From: Peromyscus leucopus
Taxonomy: Eukaryota > Chordata > Mammalia > Rodentia > Cricetidae
Direction of reading: 5' to 3'
NCBI RefSeq assembly: GCF_004664715.2
Contig: NC_051063.1
Span: 114,438,829 to 114,502,828, forward strand
DNA: 64,000 nt
This document shows positions 1 through 10,230 of the stretch, piece after piece. The position numbers and the translations under genes were made by a program. Numbering within the stretch: the stretch's first letter is position 1; each line of letters starts with the position of its first letter. The notes below the pieces were generated by a model, which saw only the letters and a list, made by a program, of their open reading frames with translations, made no database searches and had not been told where the DNA came from.

Positions 1-171
1 ATGGGAGTTGCATATCAGATATCTTGCGTATCAGATATTTACATTACGATTAATAACAGTAGCAAAATTAAAGTTACGAAGTAGCAATGAAATAACTTTA
101 TGGTTGGGGGTCACTACAACATGAGGAACTGTATTAAAGGGTCGCAGCATTAGGAAGGTTGAGAACCACTG
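1..171 (-). mobile_element. hAT-type DNA transposon fragment (URR1-like)
   Basis: On the minus strand it begins with the terminal sequence cagtggttctcaaccttcct, continues through a gaccctttaatacag block, and runs off the window edge. The end resembles Charlie-group hAT inverted repeats, and the body resembles the rodent URR1 family. The family name is from memory. Confidence 0.7.
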
Positions 172-747
172 GTCTAAGTAAATGCCATGATTATTTGCTA
201 ATGTTTGGTCCATCATTAGTAATTTCTTGTCACATGAATTCTCTCATTGCTTGAAGAAGCATTTATTATTTTTTTTAAAAAGTTCCCATTATATTGAAAT
301 AATTTAAATGTGCAAAGAGCAAGGGAGCCTTGTCCCCTAAAGAGTACCGAGTTGTGGGCTAAGCTAAAGTACTTCAGAGTTAATCTAACGCCAAAAAAGA
401 GGTAATTGAATTAGAAACTTGATTATTGCTATTTTCAAATTTTATGGCTTTAAAAAATTATCTTAGGATTGGATGAATATTTATTTAAAATGGGAGAAAG
501 TACACAACATTATATTTCCAATTTATGTTTTTCAAGGTCCAAGAACGATATAGTCACCCGGAAGGGACAAGAAAAGGTAGTTTGAGGGATACCCCCTCAT
601 AAGTACTCAAAGTCTGGTTTCTTAGCCTTATGACAGATGAATAATGATATATTTACTCTATACAAACATATTAGAATTTATGTAGTTCTTACCTCTATAC
701 ACACTTTTATTTAACCCAAAGCATTGTCATTTGTACAAGTGATTGGT

Positions 748-884
748 TTGTTTTGGTCTTTTTGAGACAGGGTCTCTCTATTCTACAGCTCTATGTAGAC
801 CAGGCTGGCCTCAGGCTCACAAAGATCCTCCTGCCTCAGTCTCCTGAGTACTGGGACCAAAGGTCTGAGCCATCACACCTGGCT
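748..884 (-). repeat. B1 SINE, degraded, antisense
   Basis: The order is T-rich tail, gagacagggtctctct, gaccaggctggcctcaggct, ctcctgagtactggga and a cctggct end. This is B1 read backwards, with many substitutions. Confidence 0.8.
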
Positions 885-888
885 GATT

Positions 889-890
889 TA

Positions 891-926
<36 letters not shown>
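889..926. repeat. (ATT)n microsatellite
   Basis: About twelve uninterrupted ATT units directly next to the B1 end. Confidence 0.97.
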
Positions 927-1158
927 GCATCAAATGTAAGGGAACTCATATTAAACACAAGCTAGACACTGTGCTATTCTGATTTCTTTGGTAACGGTGA
1001 TGGTTTATGAAAGACACCAAGTCCATGCTCTGCAGCAGCTATCTGAATTTGAGCTGGGATGCTTAAAGAAAACCTTGGTCTTCTACGGCGATAACTGGCC
1101 TGGTCGTCTCAAGCTATGAGGTCAGCTAGCTTTTGTAACCTGCGATGAGAACTCTTAC

Positions 1159-1953
1159 CCGCAGGGCTTCCAGACAACCCTGATTCAAGTCTTGTTGGAT
1201 GTGGTGATTTATCTTGGCATTCAGTGATGATGGGTGAATTCTCAACAGGCTGTGGTCCTGCGGGTAGAATGTCTGAGTGACAAGGGAGCCCATCACTTGG
1301 AACAGACCCAGAAGACATTGGCTGGTGTGTCTCCCTTTCTGAAACACTTGGGCTTGACATTGGCTGATAGAGAGACAACGGCTTTTTGTGGGCGGGCTTT
1401 TGGCGATCCTGAAACACGTCTACATCCCCTACATCTTCTGTACCATTTTGCAGCCTGTCACTTTCTAAAACAGTAAATTCTCCTACTTCCTGGCCAAGAG
1501 CAGGTCTAGGACTCTGAGGAAGTTCGTCCTTCACTGAAGAGAATCTCACATGCTTTAATGGCTCCAGTGAGTTTGTGGAAGAGTCATCCTCTAAAGAGTG
1601 CTCCTTCTCAGAAATTCTCTCGTGGATGGTTAGGCCAGGTGATAGGATTTTGCTTTTTGGATCAAAATTGTAATGTAAACGGAGAGTTTCTGAGTCTGTG
1701 CTACTGGAACTGGAGTTGCGCTTTAGGATCCCTCTTGGCGCCCCTCTCGCGTTCAGGGAGTCCCTCCTTTGTCTAGGAAAAGACTGGTTATCCTCTGTCT
1801 TTAAGTCATTGGGTTTGTGGATCAATTTTCTGGCCTTGGGGATTGGAGCTTTGATTTGAGACCCTTTTTCAGATGCCATGGGCATGGGTTGCTTTGGTGT
1901 CTCTAACTTCTGACTTGAAATATCTGTCTTTTCTTTTGATTCTGATAATTCAC
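1159..1953 (-). CDS. Sytl2: Sytl2 coding exon 6 (long linker exon with Ser-rich and PP1-type motifs)
   Basis: The largest exon in the window, 795 bases, encoding G195 to A459 plus one base. It begins GELSESKEK and contains [12 protein letters not shown] (226-237), a serine-rich patch after RGILK (268-282), [20 protein letters not shown] (299-318) and [15 protein letters not shown] (327-341). This is the low-complexity, phosphorylatable linker of Slp2-a between the SHD and the C2 domains. GILK (269-272) and KHVRF (328-332) fit the SILK and RVxF docking consensus of protein phosphatase 1. The acceptor is TTAATTTTCAG|GTGAA (AG at 1955-1954); the donor is TGCGG|GTAAGAG (GT at 1158-1157), phase 1. 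The frame runs on 16 codons into the intron to a stop at 1109-1111, which is probably not used. The next exon lies outside the window. Confidence 0.95.
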
Positions 1954-2284
1954 CTGAAAATTAAAACACATTAAGTGATATTTTAAGTAGAAAGCAACTC
2001 TGCACCTTAAAGCACCTCTAAGTTTAGTCTGGATTTAGTAAGCACTATGGAAACATTAAAGATAATAAGCTGCATAAGTGTAGACTTAAGAGGGAAAGCA
2101 CTTACAGGCTCATGCCTTGGTACCCAGGTGATTTTTACAGCAGTAACATTATTTTATGATACTACAATGGTGAACACATGGCATTATACATTTGTCCGAA
2201 GACTTGAACTGTAGAACATCAAGAGTGAACCCTTGATGTAAACTATTGACTGTGGATGACAAAGATGTCTCAAAGTAGTTCATC

Positions 2285-2610
2285 TGTGTGGTAGTTTGAA
2301 GGTTTGGTTCTCACTTGGTGTAACTGTTTGGGAGGGATTAGGAGGTGTGGCCTTATTGGAGGAGGTGTGTCACACAGAGCAGGCTTTGAGGTTTCAAAGC
2401 ATACCCATTCCCCATTAGCTTTCTCTCTCTTTGCTCTTTCTACTAAGATATAAGCTCTCAGCTACCGGTCCAGCACCACGCCTGCTGCCACGTTCCCACC
2501 ACGAGGGTCACGGACTCACCCTCTGAAACTGTAAGCAAGCTCCCAAATTAGAGTTTTGTATAAGTTGCCTCAGTCATGGTGTCTCTTCACAGCAATAGAA
2601 AAGCAACCAT
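2285..2610 (+). mobile_element. MaLR-like solo LTR, old copy
   Basis: Contains ggattaggaggtgtggcctt, a tataagctctcag promoter-like block and the end tcacagcaatagaaaagcaa. These are shared with a common rodent LTR-like family of about 350-420 bp. The TG start and the target duplication are not clear. Confidence 0.5.
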
Positions 2611-2764
2611 ACTTTGATAGTTATAAAAAACATACCACTCTGGTGGCAGATGCTAACCATGACAGGCTCTGCAGATGTGGGCATAGGGTGTATGTACATA
2701 TAGTATATACTTTTCTGTTTGGTAGTGTTGAGAAAAAAAGTCCTTTTAAAATTGATGCACAAAA

Positions 2765-2901
2765 GCTGGGAGGGTGGTTCAGAGGGTAAAGGCATCTTCC
2801 ACTCAAGTTTTCCAAACTGAGTTCAATCCCATGAAACCCACAAAAAGAGAGAACAGAGTCCACAATGTTGTCATCGACCTCCATGTGCATGCCATGGCGC
2901 T

Positions 2902-2955
<54 letters not shown>
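2765..2955 (+). repeat. B2-superfamily SINE with (CA)n tail
   Basis: A tRNA-like head (ggtggttcagagggtaaagg, then gagttcaatcccatg) is followed by a body ending in cgacctccatgtgcatgcc and a (CA)25 tract at 2906-2955. Confidence 0.7.
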
Positions 2956-2957
<2 letters not shown>

Positions 2958-3090
2958 ATGTGAATAGAGAAGAGGCACTATCTGAGAGCAGATAGGGAGA
3001 GGTTTAAAGAGAAAGCAGACAAGGAAAGAAAACATAGAAATACGAAGAAAAGTAAAAAGTATCATATTTTTTTTCTTATGTGAAATCTAG

Positions 3091-3132
3091 GCGTGCGCAC
3101 GTGCGTGCGTGCGTGCGTGCGTGCGTGTGTGT
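3091..3132. repeat. (GTGC)n microsatellite
   Basis: GTGC tetranucleotide units (gtgcgtgcgtgc) followed by a short GT run; CpG-rich for this window. Confidence 0.9.
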
Positions 3133-3372
3133 AAGTGTGTGAGAAATCTGAAGGGCATTTATTTACAGCAAGTAGGAGGGCTAACCAGGAGTGGGAGGGA
3201 TAGAAGAAGGTAGTGGGAAAGAATACAACAAGACACAATGATATACGTGTATAAAATGTCATAACAAGACCCGTCATTTTGGATGCAAAGAAATTATTGC
3301 AAATATTGCTGTACTTTATTTGCTTTGAGATTTTTATACTGATTACAAAAGCTTTTAAAATAGAGTTTTTAG

Positions 3373-3535
3373 AGGCCAGAAAGATGGCTCAGCAGTTAAG
3401 AATCCTTGCTGTTCTTACAGAAGATCTGGGTTCAATCACCAGCACCCACATAGTGGCTCACAACCATCTCTACCTCCAGTACCCAGGGAATGTGATACCT
3501 TCTTCTGAACTCCGAGGGCACTAAGCATGCATAAA
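3373..3535 (+). repeat. B3-type SINE
   Basis: Head ggccagaaagatggctcagc with B-box gggttcaatcaccagcaccc, then gtggctcacaaccatct, as in B2/B3. Confidence 0.85.
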
Positions 3536-4354
3536 AATATTCTAAAAGTAGATTTTTTAGATTTTTCAAAGGAGGCTGAAGACAAAACACAAGTACCACC
3601 TTTAAAAATCATATATTAAAATGATAAAAAGTAACTGAATGTTTAAAATCAAAATCCCAATATCTAAAACTAATGTCTTCTCAAAAAAAGCTTAAAAAGT
3701 AAATGATAATATTTCCCAATAACTTTTTCCAACATTTTTGTGTATTATAAAGTGTACCCAAGAGGGAACCTATTAAGAGAGGCTAATTGAGGGCCCTGGA
3801 TCACTGTCCAACCGTTTCTCATCTTAGACTAATTTTTAGTGAGTGACCTCTCCTTACAGTTGCTTTTGGAGAGACAGAATTATCTGACATTTCCTCTTCT
3901 TGGCGTGTAAAATTCTATAAGCGACAAACTTCAATCAATCAAAGCACACACTTGCTCAAATACTTCTGAGCAGCAAGCCCTATCATTTCCTCCTGGGGTA
4001 ACTAAATTGTTTTTCAATCTCTTTTCATTTTAAACAGACAACTGTGTCAGCACATGGTAGGCTTGCAAGAAATACTGTTATGTGAAAAACTAAATGCCTT
4101 TGGTCCAAAAATTTCCTGCGTCACTAATGAGGGAACGCAAACCACGGAGGTCACATAACAATTGGCAGCCCCAGGGCTGGAATGCACAGACATTCAGTTC
4201 CTAATTTCTAGAGCATGGACACAGCAGAGAAAGAAGACCGTCAGGACCTCTCACTTTCTCTAGGGAGTTATTTCAGTGAAAGGAACTCTGAGCATTTCCC
4301 CCAGTCCACGGATAACAAAGATAAAAATAGCCAGTCCAGAAAAATAATATTTAC

Positions 4355-4469
4355 CCTCTTTTGAAATCTGAAATAAACCAGCTTTTCCAGTTTTTGACTG
4401 CTCATTTTTGGTTTGTTGTGGTGAGTGATCTTCTGGCAGCTTGGAGTTGTTAAATGGATTCTTCCTTTG
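4355..4469 (-). CDS. Sytl2: Sytl2 coding exon 5 (linker)
   Basis: Encodes Q157 to E194 plus one base: [15 protein letters not shown], then a polar stretch rich in Q, K and N, ending FQISKE. The acceptor follows a good pyrimidine tract (TTTTTTCCCCAG|CAAAGG, AG at 4471-4470). The donor is GAGG|GTAAAT (GT at 4354-4353), weaker than the others because position +5 is not G. Phase 0 in, 1 out. At 115 bases it is not a multiple of three. It is too short and too open at its ends to be called by ORF length; it is placed by homology and by exact phase agreement with exons 4 and 6. Confidence 0.92.
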
Positions 4470-4740
4470 CTGGGGAAAAAATAATGTTTATTAAACTTGG
4501 TTTAAATGTCATAACAGCGACTCAGCATTAGCAAATGCTTCTGATCTCACATATTTGATAGTTTTAAACAGTCCAATCTACTATCTGACATGTTTGGGGC
4601 TAGGGAAACTGTTTAATTTGGTTAGCATAAAATCACTATACATCATGCAAAAACATAGGTACAATTATATAAAGTATACACATTGCCAAAGTCCTTTGAA
4701 ATTAGATCAGAAGCACAGTTTATTGGTAAGAATGACCCTG

Positions 4741-4879
4741 GCCGGGCGGTGGTGGCGCACGCCTTTAATCCCAGCACTCGGGAGGCAGAGCCAGGCGGAT
4801 CTCTGTGAGTTTGAGGCCAGCCTGGGCTACCAAGTGAGTCCCAGGAAAGGCGCAAAGCTACACAGAGAAACCCTGTCTC

Positions 4880-4906
<27 letters not shown>
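4741..4906 (+). repeat. B1 SINE, young, with exact 13-bp target duplication
   Basis: Full-length copy from gccgggcggtggtggcgcac to a pure A tail of nearly 30 bases. It is flanked by aagaatgaccctg at 4728-4740 and 4907-4919. The 3' part ggaaaggcgcaaagctacac is the variant I associate with cricetids. Confidence 0.97.
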
Positions 4907-4910
<4 letters not shown>

Positions 4911-5116
4911 ATGACCCTGAATCATAGCAAAGACTGGTCAAGGGTAAGGCAATCCTAGGTTTTTTAAACGGATCAGATTCCCATCAGGGCTTTTCCTACC
5001 GCATTAGTTACTGTACTAATTACAGCTGTTTGAAGTGACCTCAGGCATCTTGAAGCCTTCACAGTTGTTATGGCCAGTTCTAATGACAGCAAAGGTATAA
5101 GTACATATCGGCTGGG

Positions 5117-5194
5117 TTTGTTGTTGTTTTGAGACAAGGCCTACCTACCCAGTATATGGAGTGGCTTAGGGCTCACAATATTCCTGCCTCTGAT
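5117..5194 (-). repeat. Possible B1 remnant, antisense
   Basis: A gttttgagacaaggc start followed by weakly matching sequence to ttcctgcctctgatt. Too decayed to be certain. Confidence 0.35.
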
Positions 5195-5383
5195 TATTCA
5201 TATTAATATAAGACTGACTGTGAATGATTACTGTTTGTAGTTTTATAAATTGACAGTTCCTTCCTGGAAACAGACCTGTAACAGAGATGTAAGAAGCTAT
5301 GCCTAAAATAAGGACTATGGTAGAACTAACAGGCCATACTGAATAGCCTAAGAATGGCAGTACCATATAGGCTTTTTACATTT

Positions 5384-5535
5384 TTACTTTCTCAGACAGG
5401 CTCTCACTACCTAGCAATGCCCGGCCTAGAACTAGCTATTTAGACTAAGCTGGCCTGGAACTCACAGAGATCCCATGTCTTTGCTCTCCCCTATCCCAAG
5501 GCCTGGGATTAAATGATGGGCCACCACCTGGCTCT
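5384..5535 (-). repeat. B1 SINE, degraded, antisense
   Basis: Blocks ctcagacaggctctcactac, ctggcctggaactcacagag and gcctgggattaaatg are in antisense B1 order. The middle carries a partial duplication (ggcctagaactagc). Confidence 0.75.
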
Positions 5536-5536
5536 T

Positions 5537-5718
5537 TTTAAAATAACTTTAAGTTTTAATTATGTATATGTACTTGGGGGTACAGTGAGCTTGTGAGTGG
5601 TCACAGAGGCTAGAGGCACTGGATCTCTGTGGAGCTGGAGTTGCAGGCAGTTAAGAAACTCATGTTCCCGGAAGAGCAGTAAACTCTTTTAACCACTGAG
5701 GACATCTCTCTAGTCCTA
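5537..5718 (-). repeat. B3-type SINE, antisense
   Basis: A 3' body resembling ttaattatgtatatg comes first. It is followed by ggatctctgtggagctggag and the reversed tRNA head ttaaccactgaggacatctc. Confidence 0.7.
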
Positions 5719-5949
5719 GACATTTTAACTCTCAAGGACAGAAAGAATTCTGTGTCTTTAGCAACACAAATATAATTATCAACTTTATCCACCACAGGAG
5801 TGACTTCTTAAACTATATACCCAAATTATTCACATATGGGATACAAAATGAACTACAAGATTTCTCTGCATTTGTTTTGCTTTGGTAATGATGAGGAAAA
5901 TGGCATTCCTGCTAATAATGAGATTTTTCAACGTCTGGGCTCAGTCTAC

Positions 5950-6031
5950 CTTGGGCAGAGACACAGCTGGATTCCTTGTATTTTCCTGGGACATATCAAT
6001 CACCCTGGAAGCTGGATCCACCACATTGGAA
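5950..6031 (-). CDS. Sytl2: Sytl2 coding exon 4 (linker)
   Basis: A short 82-base exon giving S129 to K156: SSNVVDPASRVIDMSQENTR followed by NPAVSLPK. The acceptor is TCTTTTGCAG|TTCC (AG at 6033-6032) and the donor CCCAAG|GTAGAC (GT at 5949-5948). It enters in phase 2 and leaves in phase 0. The VIDMSQENTR block is a strongly recognisable piece of the Slp2-a linker. The open frame extends into the intron on both sides, but the splice sites and the phase fit set the exon limits. The exon boundaries would let exon 4 be skipped only with a frameshift (82 is not a multiple of three). Confidence 0.93.
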
Positions 6032-7499
6032 CTGCAAAAGAAACCATCATTCAGAGAGCAAAATCTCACCCCGTAGGAAGCATAAATCATGGCTCCACAG
6101 TCGAGAGCTTTGAAGGCAGGAGAGGGAAGGAAGTTTGTAAGATCAAACTGCCAGGAAGGGAGAAGAAACCGGGGTCCAGCCATGCTCAGGCACAAAAACA
6201 AAAGCCAAGCGGTGGGGCAAAGAGTGTGTGTGCAGCGTAAGAAAGGTAAAGGCGTCTATTAGGACCTTTAAAGATGTTCAGCGTACAGGTTCGCAAGAGG
6301 TTCACCATTTAAACTTGCAGAAATGAACTCATTTCGAACTTAAATCTGAGGTCAGAGACAAATGTGAGCAATGGATTTTATGGATGAAATAAAGTCACAC
6401 AATCTTGATTTCAGAGCAGAGTTTCCCCTAATGCATCTGGGACATAACCGAAATAAAGGCTCAGGAAAACAAGTGACCTGGCAAAGAGATAGTATGACCG
6501 AGTCAGCTGTACACAGAGGCTGATGTGTTGGGGCAATTTCCTATGGCCTTGTAATCCAACACATTAATAGATGAATTCTTACTCAAGTACAAAGAGACAA
6601 GCACCACGGGGCATTGAGAAGGTGCTGGGTGGGTAGATGGCTGCAGCTGACTTGAAGAAGTGCAGAGGATTCTCTAAACCATGGGGCACCATGCAGAGGC
6701 AAGGCAGCCCCGAGGTAAGCGTAGAGCAGGAGTTCACAGAGAATGGTGAGTTGAGCAGGTCACTCCCTTGACTATGAGTAAGATGAAAAGTGGGTCACAG
6801 GATCCCAGGAGAGGAAGAAAACTGGCTTGCTGAGAAGGCCTGTTCCAGTAGCCTTGCTGTAGACATAAAAGATGAAGTCACTATTGGCTGGAGCCACTGT
6901 TCCCTGTTAATCTCCACCAGCTCTTAGTGACATCAGACTTAAGAGCTTGGAAAAATCCTCTGAAAGTGATGGTTTCTCCCCACATGGCAAAGGAACAGAA
7001 ACCCCAGGCAAGGAAACAATTCACCCTGGGGCCATGGAACCTTGCCCAAGATTACTGCCACTCAACCCCAGGGCTAGATATTTTGTGGTTTCCTTTTCTT
7101 ATTTCTGTACTTGAACTGCTAATTTTTTTTTTCACCGTTAGTCCCCGGAAACCATTAAGAAAGCCATTCTTCCTTCCATCACCCTCTTTATTGATCTCAA
7201 AGCAAAGTATAGCAAATGAGGTGCCATTGACAGCTTGATTGCATGAAGGGGAAAAGGGGGAAGGAAGGGTGTGTGAAATGGAAAACACAGGAAGAACTTA
7301 TAATGGAACCGCCATTTGGACAGAAAGGGACCTGACGGGAAATCTATTCCTGCACTAGATGAACACAAAGTCAAAGGAAGTTTTGTAACAGCAAAGTATC
7401 AAAAAGAAGGATGGCCATTGATGGAACTCGGTGTCCACACAATGAAAGGCCGACAGCTCAGAACTGGGAAGCAATTGCTATTCAGTGCCATTTTAAGAG

Positions 7500-8290
7500 G
7501 CCAGTAGGGCAATGGAGCCAACTAGCTGGCATGAGTGAAGTCATGGATCTTGGAGGAGAACCTACAACTGCCACTATATTAACTAGCATAATCCCTAACT
7601 ATGTTCTAAATATCTGTCCTTATACCCAGAAGTAAGTGCATTCTTCATCCATCATCAAGCAAAGTTCTTTGCACCAGACAGTGACCGTTACAGAAAACCA
7701 TAACAGGCCAAAATGCAAAAGTGTGGAGCCCAATCCCAACTGATAGACCTACAACACAGCTCCTACACCTAAGCCGCAGGGATCATTGTAAAAGAGGGGA
7801 CAGAAAGGCTGTAGGAGCCAGAGAGGGAGTTTACTATGAGATCCTGTCTCCTACAAATGTAGTCAGATACTACATCCATGAAGTCTCACCAACATTGCCG
7901 CCTAAACATGAGCTGAACAAGAACAGCCCCAACAGACATGCTAACATGGACGAGGGAAAGCCCATCTATACAAAGCCCACCCTGCACAAAGAACTATAGG
8001 CAACTAAGGGGTGTTGAAAGCAAGAGAGATAGTCTTCTCCAGGGAAGAGTATGGAAGAGTATACCAATTAGTTACCCAATATGGAATGGTTAGGCCTGAA
8101 AACATATCCATACACGTAACATTAAACAGTCTGAGCAGGTTATATTTATGTGTTTAGGAACATACGCACATATGTAACAACAATTTAAAAAGAGGTCATG
8201 AATTTGAGAAAGAGCAAAGGGGAGTACATCGGGGGGTTTTGAGGGAGGAAGGGGGAAGTAAATGTAATTATATTGTCTCAAAAATATTTT
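7500..8290 (+). mobile_element. L1 3' end (3' UTR), 5'-truncated
   Basis: Recognised blocks of a rodent L1 3' UTR occur in order: ccctaactatgttctaaata, gtctcaccaacattgccgcc, aactataggcaactaagg, acagtctgagcaggttat and gtaattatattgtctca. No ORF2 is present; the left limit is approximate. Confidence 0.8.
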
Positions 8291-8776
8291 AAATTTATTT
8301 ATAAAAAGAGCTGGTAGGTCATATGATGACCAATATACAGCAAATGCCTGGTTCAGTATAAACGATCTCCCTTAGTAAGTAAAGCAGCTGAATAATCAGA
8401 GCCAACACAGAGGCTGGGGGTCCCTAAGGGACAGCCATGTTTTCCTGCCGACTTGCTCCTTCCCACTCCCTAGTCCCAGAAGATAAGCAGCACCTTGATC
8501 CTATGTTTCCTCTGCATCCTGGAAATTCAACTCCTGTGCCCCCAGCCTCCAAATTGCACATCATGAGGATTCTCCTCACTCGAGATGAAACCAGTCTCTC
8601 CCTTACTGAAGTCTGTCCCAGAGTTCTCTAGTCAAACAAAGCAGTTGGCCTAATCACGTGATTCTTGACTGCTTCCACTCAACTCCCCACTTCATTGTCT
8701 GTTGAAATCAGCCCTATCACTTCCAAGTCCAATCCAAATCTCACCTCCTATAGCATCATTTGTCTCATTATGACAC

Positions 8777-8953
8777 CTTTTTTTTTTTTTTTTTTTTTTT
8801 TTTTTGGTTTTTTGAGACAGAGTTTCTCTGTGTAGTTTTGGTTCCTGTCCTGGATCTCGCTCTGTAGACCAGGCTGGCCTCGAACCCACAGAGATCGCCT
8901 GCCCCTGCTTCCCGAGTGCTGGGATTAAAGGTGTGTGCCACTGCCACCCAGCT
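8777..8953 (-). repeat. B1 SINE, antisense, with 12-bp target duplication
   Basis: T27 tail, then cgagtgctgggattaaaggt to the cccagc end. It is flanked by tcattatgacac at 8765-8776 and 8954-8965. Confidence 0.95.
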
Positions 8954-9184
8954 TCATTATGACACTTTTTATTGGCACTTTGGACTTAGAATTTGCTCCC
9001 TGCTTGGTATTGCTTGCTATCATGACATTAGATCTTTACTTGGAAGCATTATCTTTCCTAAAATAATATAGTCCCTTTATTGCCAGATACCGTATGTTTT
9101 ATACCTAAGAATCCTACTCCTCCCAGAGAGAGGTGGACTATGTTATGAAAAGATATTCAATACATTAGACATGACAAGTTTTTT

Positions 9185-9222
9185 TTGTTTTTTGTTTGTT
9201 TGTTTGTTTTGAGACAGCGTCC
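9185..9222 (-). repeat. B1 tail fragment
   Basis: Only a T/G-rich tail and gttttgagacagcgtc remain; the rest of B1 is missing. Confidence 0.45.
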
Positions 9223-9329
9223 ACTTATACATTCTAACTCTTTTTTACTTATGACTCAGGTTTGTCAAAGTGCTAAAGTGAAAATATTATATTGACTTCT
9301 ATTGATAACATTTAATTTTTAGGACCCTT

Positions 9330-9760
9330 TTTTTGTGATATATATTTTTTATTTTACAATATCATTCAGTTCTACATATCAGCCATGGGTTCCCCTATTC
9401 TCCCCCCTCCCACACCCTCCCCTTACCCCCAGCCCACCCTCCATTCCCACCTCCTCCAGGACAAGTCCTCCCCCAAGGACTGTGATCAACTTGGTAGACT
9501 GAGTCCAGGGAGGTCCAGTCCCTTGCTCCCAGACTGAGCCAAGTGTCCCTGCATAAGCCCCAGGTTTCAAACAGCCAACTCATGCAATGAGCACAGGACT
9601 TGGTCCCACTGCCTAGATGCCTCCCAAACTGATCAAACCAATCAACTGTCTCACCTATTCAGAGGGCCTGATCCAGCTGGGAGCCCCTCAGCCTTTGGTT
9701 CATAGTTCAGGTGTTTCCATTCATTTGGCTATTTTTTTTTCAATAATTGAGTAAAACTGA
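9330..9760 (-). mobile_element. L1-like CT-rich fragment, antisense (first of two)
   Basis: tttattttacaatatcattc is followed by a C-rich block (9395-9480) and then cagccaactcatgcaatgag. The layout matches the antisense L1-derived segments common in rodent genomes. Exact family unknown. Confidence 0.45.
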
Positions 9761-9849
9761 AATTTATTATATGCCACAGTCATCCTAGGGACCTCCATGC
9801 TATATATATAGCCTCTATGGTTCTATGGGTTGTGGTCTGATTGTTCCCT

Positions 9850-10230
9850 TTTTTTTAATTAAGTTTTTTTCATTTATTTTATATACCAATCACAGTTTCC
9901 CTTCCCCCCTCTCCTCCCGTTACCCCCCCCCCTACACCTCCCATCTACCTCTCCCCCTCTCCCCTGGGAGTCAACAAAGCATGGCCCATCAAGTTGAGGC
10001 AGGACCAAGCTCCTCCCCCTGCATCAAGGCTGGGCGAGGCAACCCAGCATGGGGAACAGGTTCCCAAAAGTCAACTCAAGTACCAGGGACTGCTAGGAGC
10101 CCCACAAACAGACAAAGCTACACAATGGTCACACACATACAGACTCCCTAGCCGTTGGTCTAGAGACCATGTACTCCCACGAGCTCAGGTCAGCTGTCTC
10201 TGTGGGTTCCCCTGTCATGACCTTACCCCC
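9850..10230 (-). mobile_element. L1-like CT-rich fragment, antisense (second of two)
   Basis: tttattttatataccaatca, a C-rich block (9898-9965), then ggcaacccagcatggggaac and acaaagctacacaatgg. It follows a general plan similar to the preceding element. Family assignment is from memory. Confidence 0.5.

Larger units (their letters stand above)
1..1158 (-). other. Sytl2: Sytl2 intron downstream of exon 6 (partial)
   Basis: Starts with the GTAAGAG donor of exon 6 and runs off the left edge. It holds the hAT fragment at 1-171, a degraded antisense B1 at 748-884 and an (ATT)n run. The rest, about 180-745 and 930-1150, is AT-rich unique sequence in which I see nothing else. Confidence 0.85.
1954..4354 (-). 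other. Sytl2: Sytl2 intron 5
   Basis: Lies between the exon 5 donor and exon 6 acceptor. It holds a MaLR-like LTR (2285-2610), a B2-family SINE with a (CA)n tail (2765-2955), a (GTGC)n tract (3091-3132) and a B3 copy (3373-3535). 3540-4350 is unique AT-rich sequence without recognised features. Confidence 0.85.
4470..5949 (-). other. Sytl2: Sytl2 intron 4
   Basis: Holds a young B1 (4741-4906), an old B1 remnant near 5117-5194, a degraded antisense B1 (5384-5535) and an antisense B3 (5537-5718). 5195-5380 and 5720-5949 show nothing recognisable. Confidence 0.85.

Noticed and set aside
1109..1158. Last 16 codons of the open frame of exon 6 as normal coding sequence
   Set aside because: They follow a strong GTAAGAG donor in the right phase, and from memory the human protein continues differently after this point.
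3091..3132. CpG-rich (GTGC)n as a possible regulatory island
   Set aside because: Too short and purely repetitive.
4555..4914. 119-residue open frame
   Set aside because: Mostly B1 sequence and its poly(A) tail translated as lysine.
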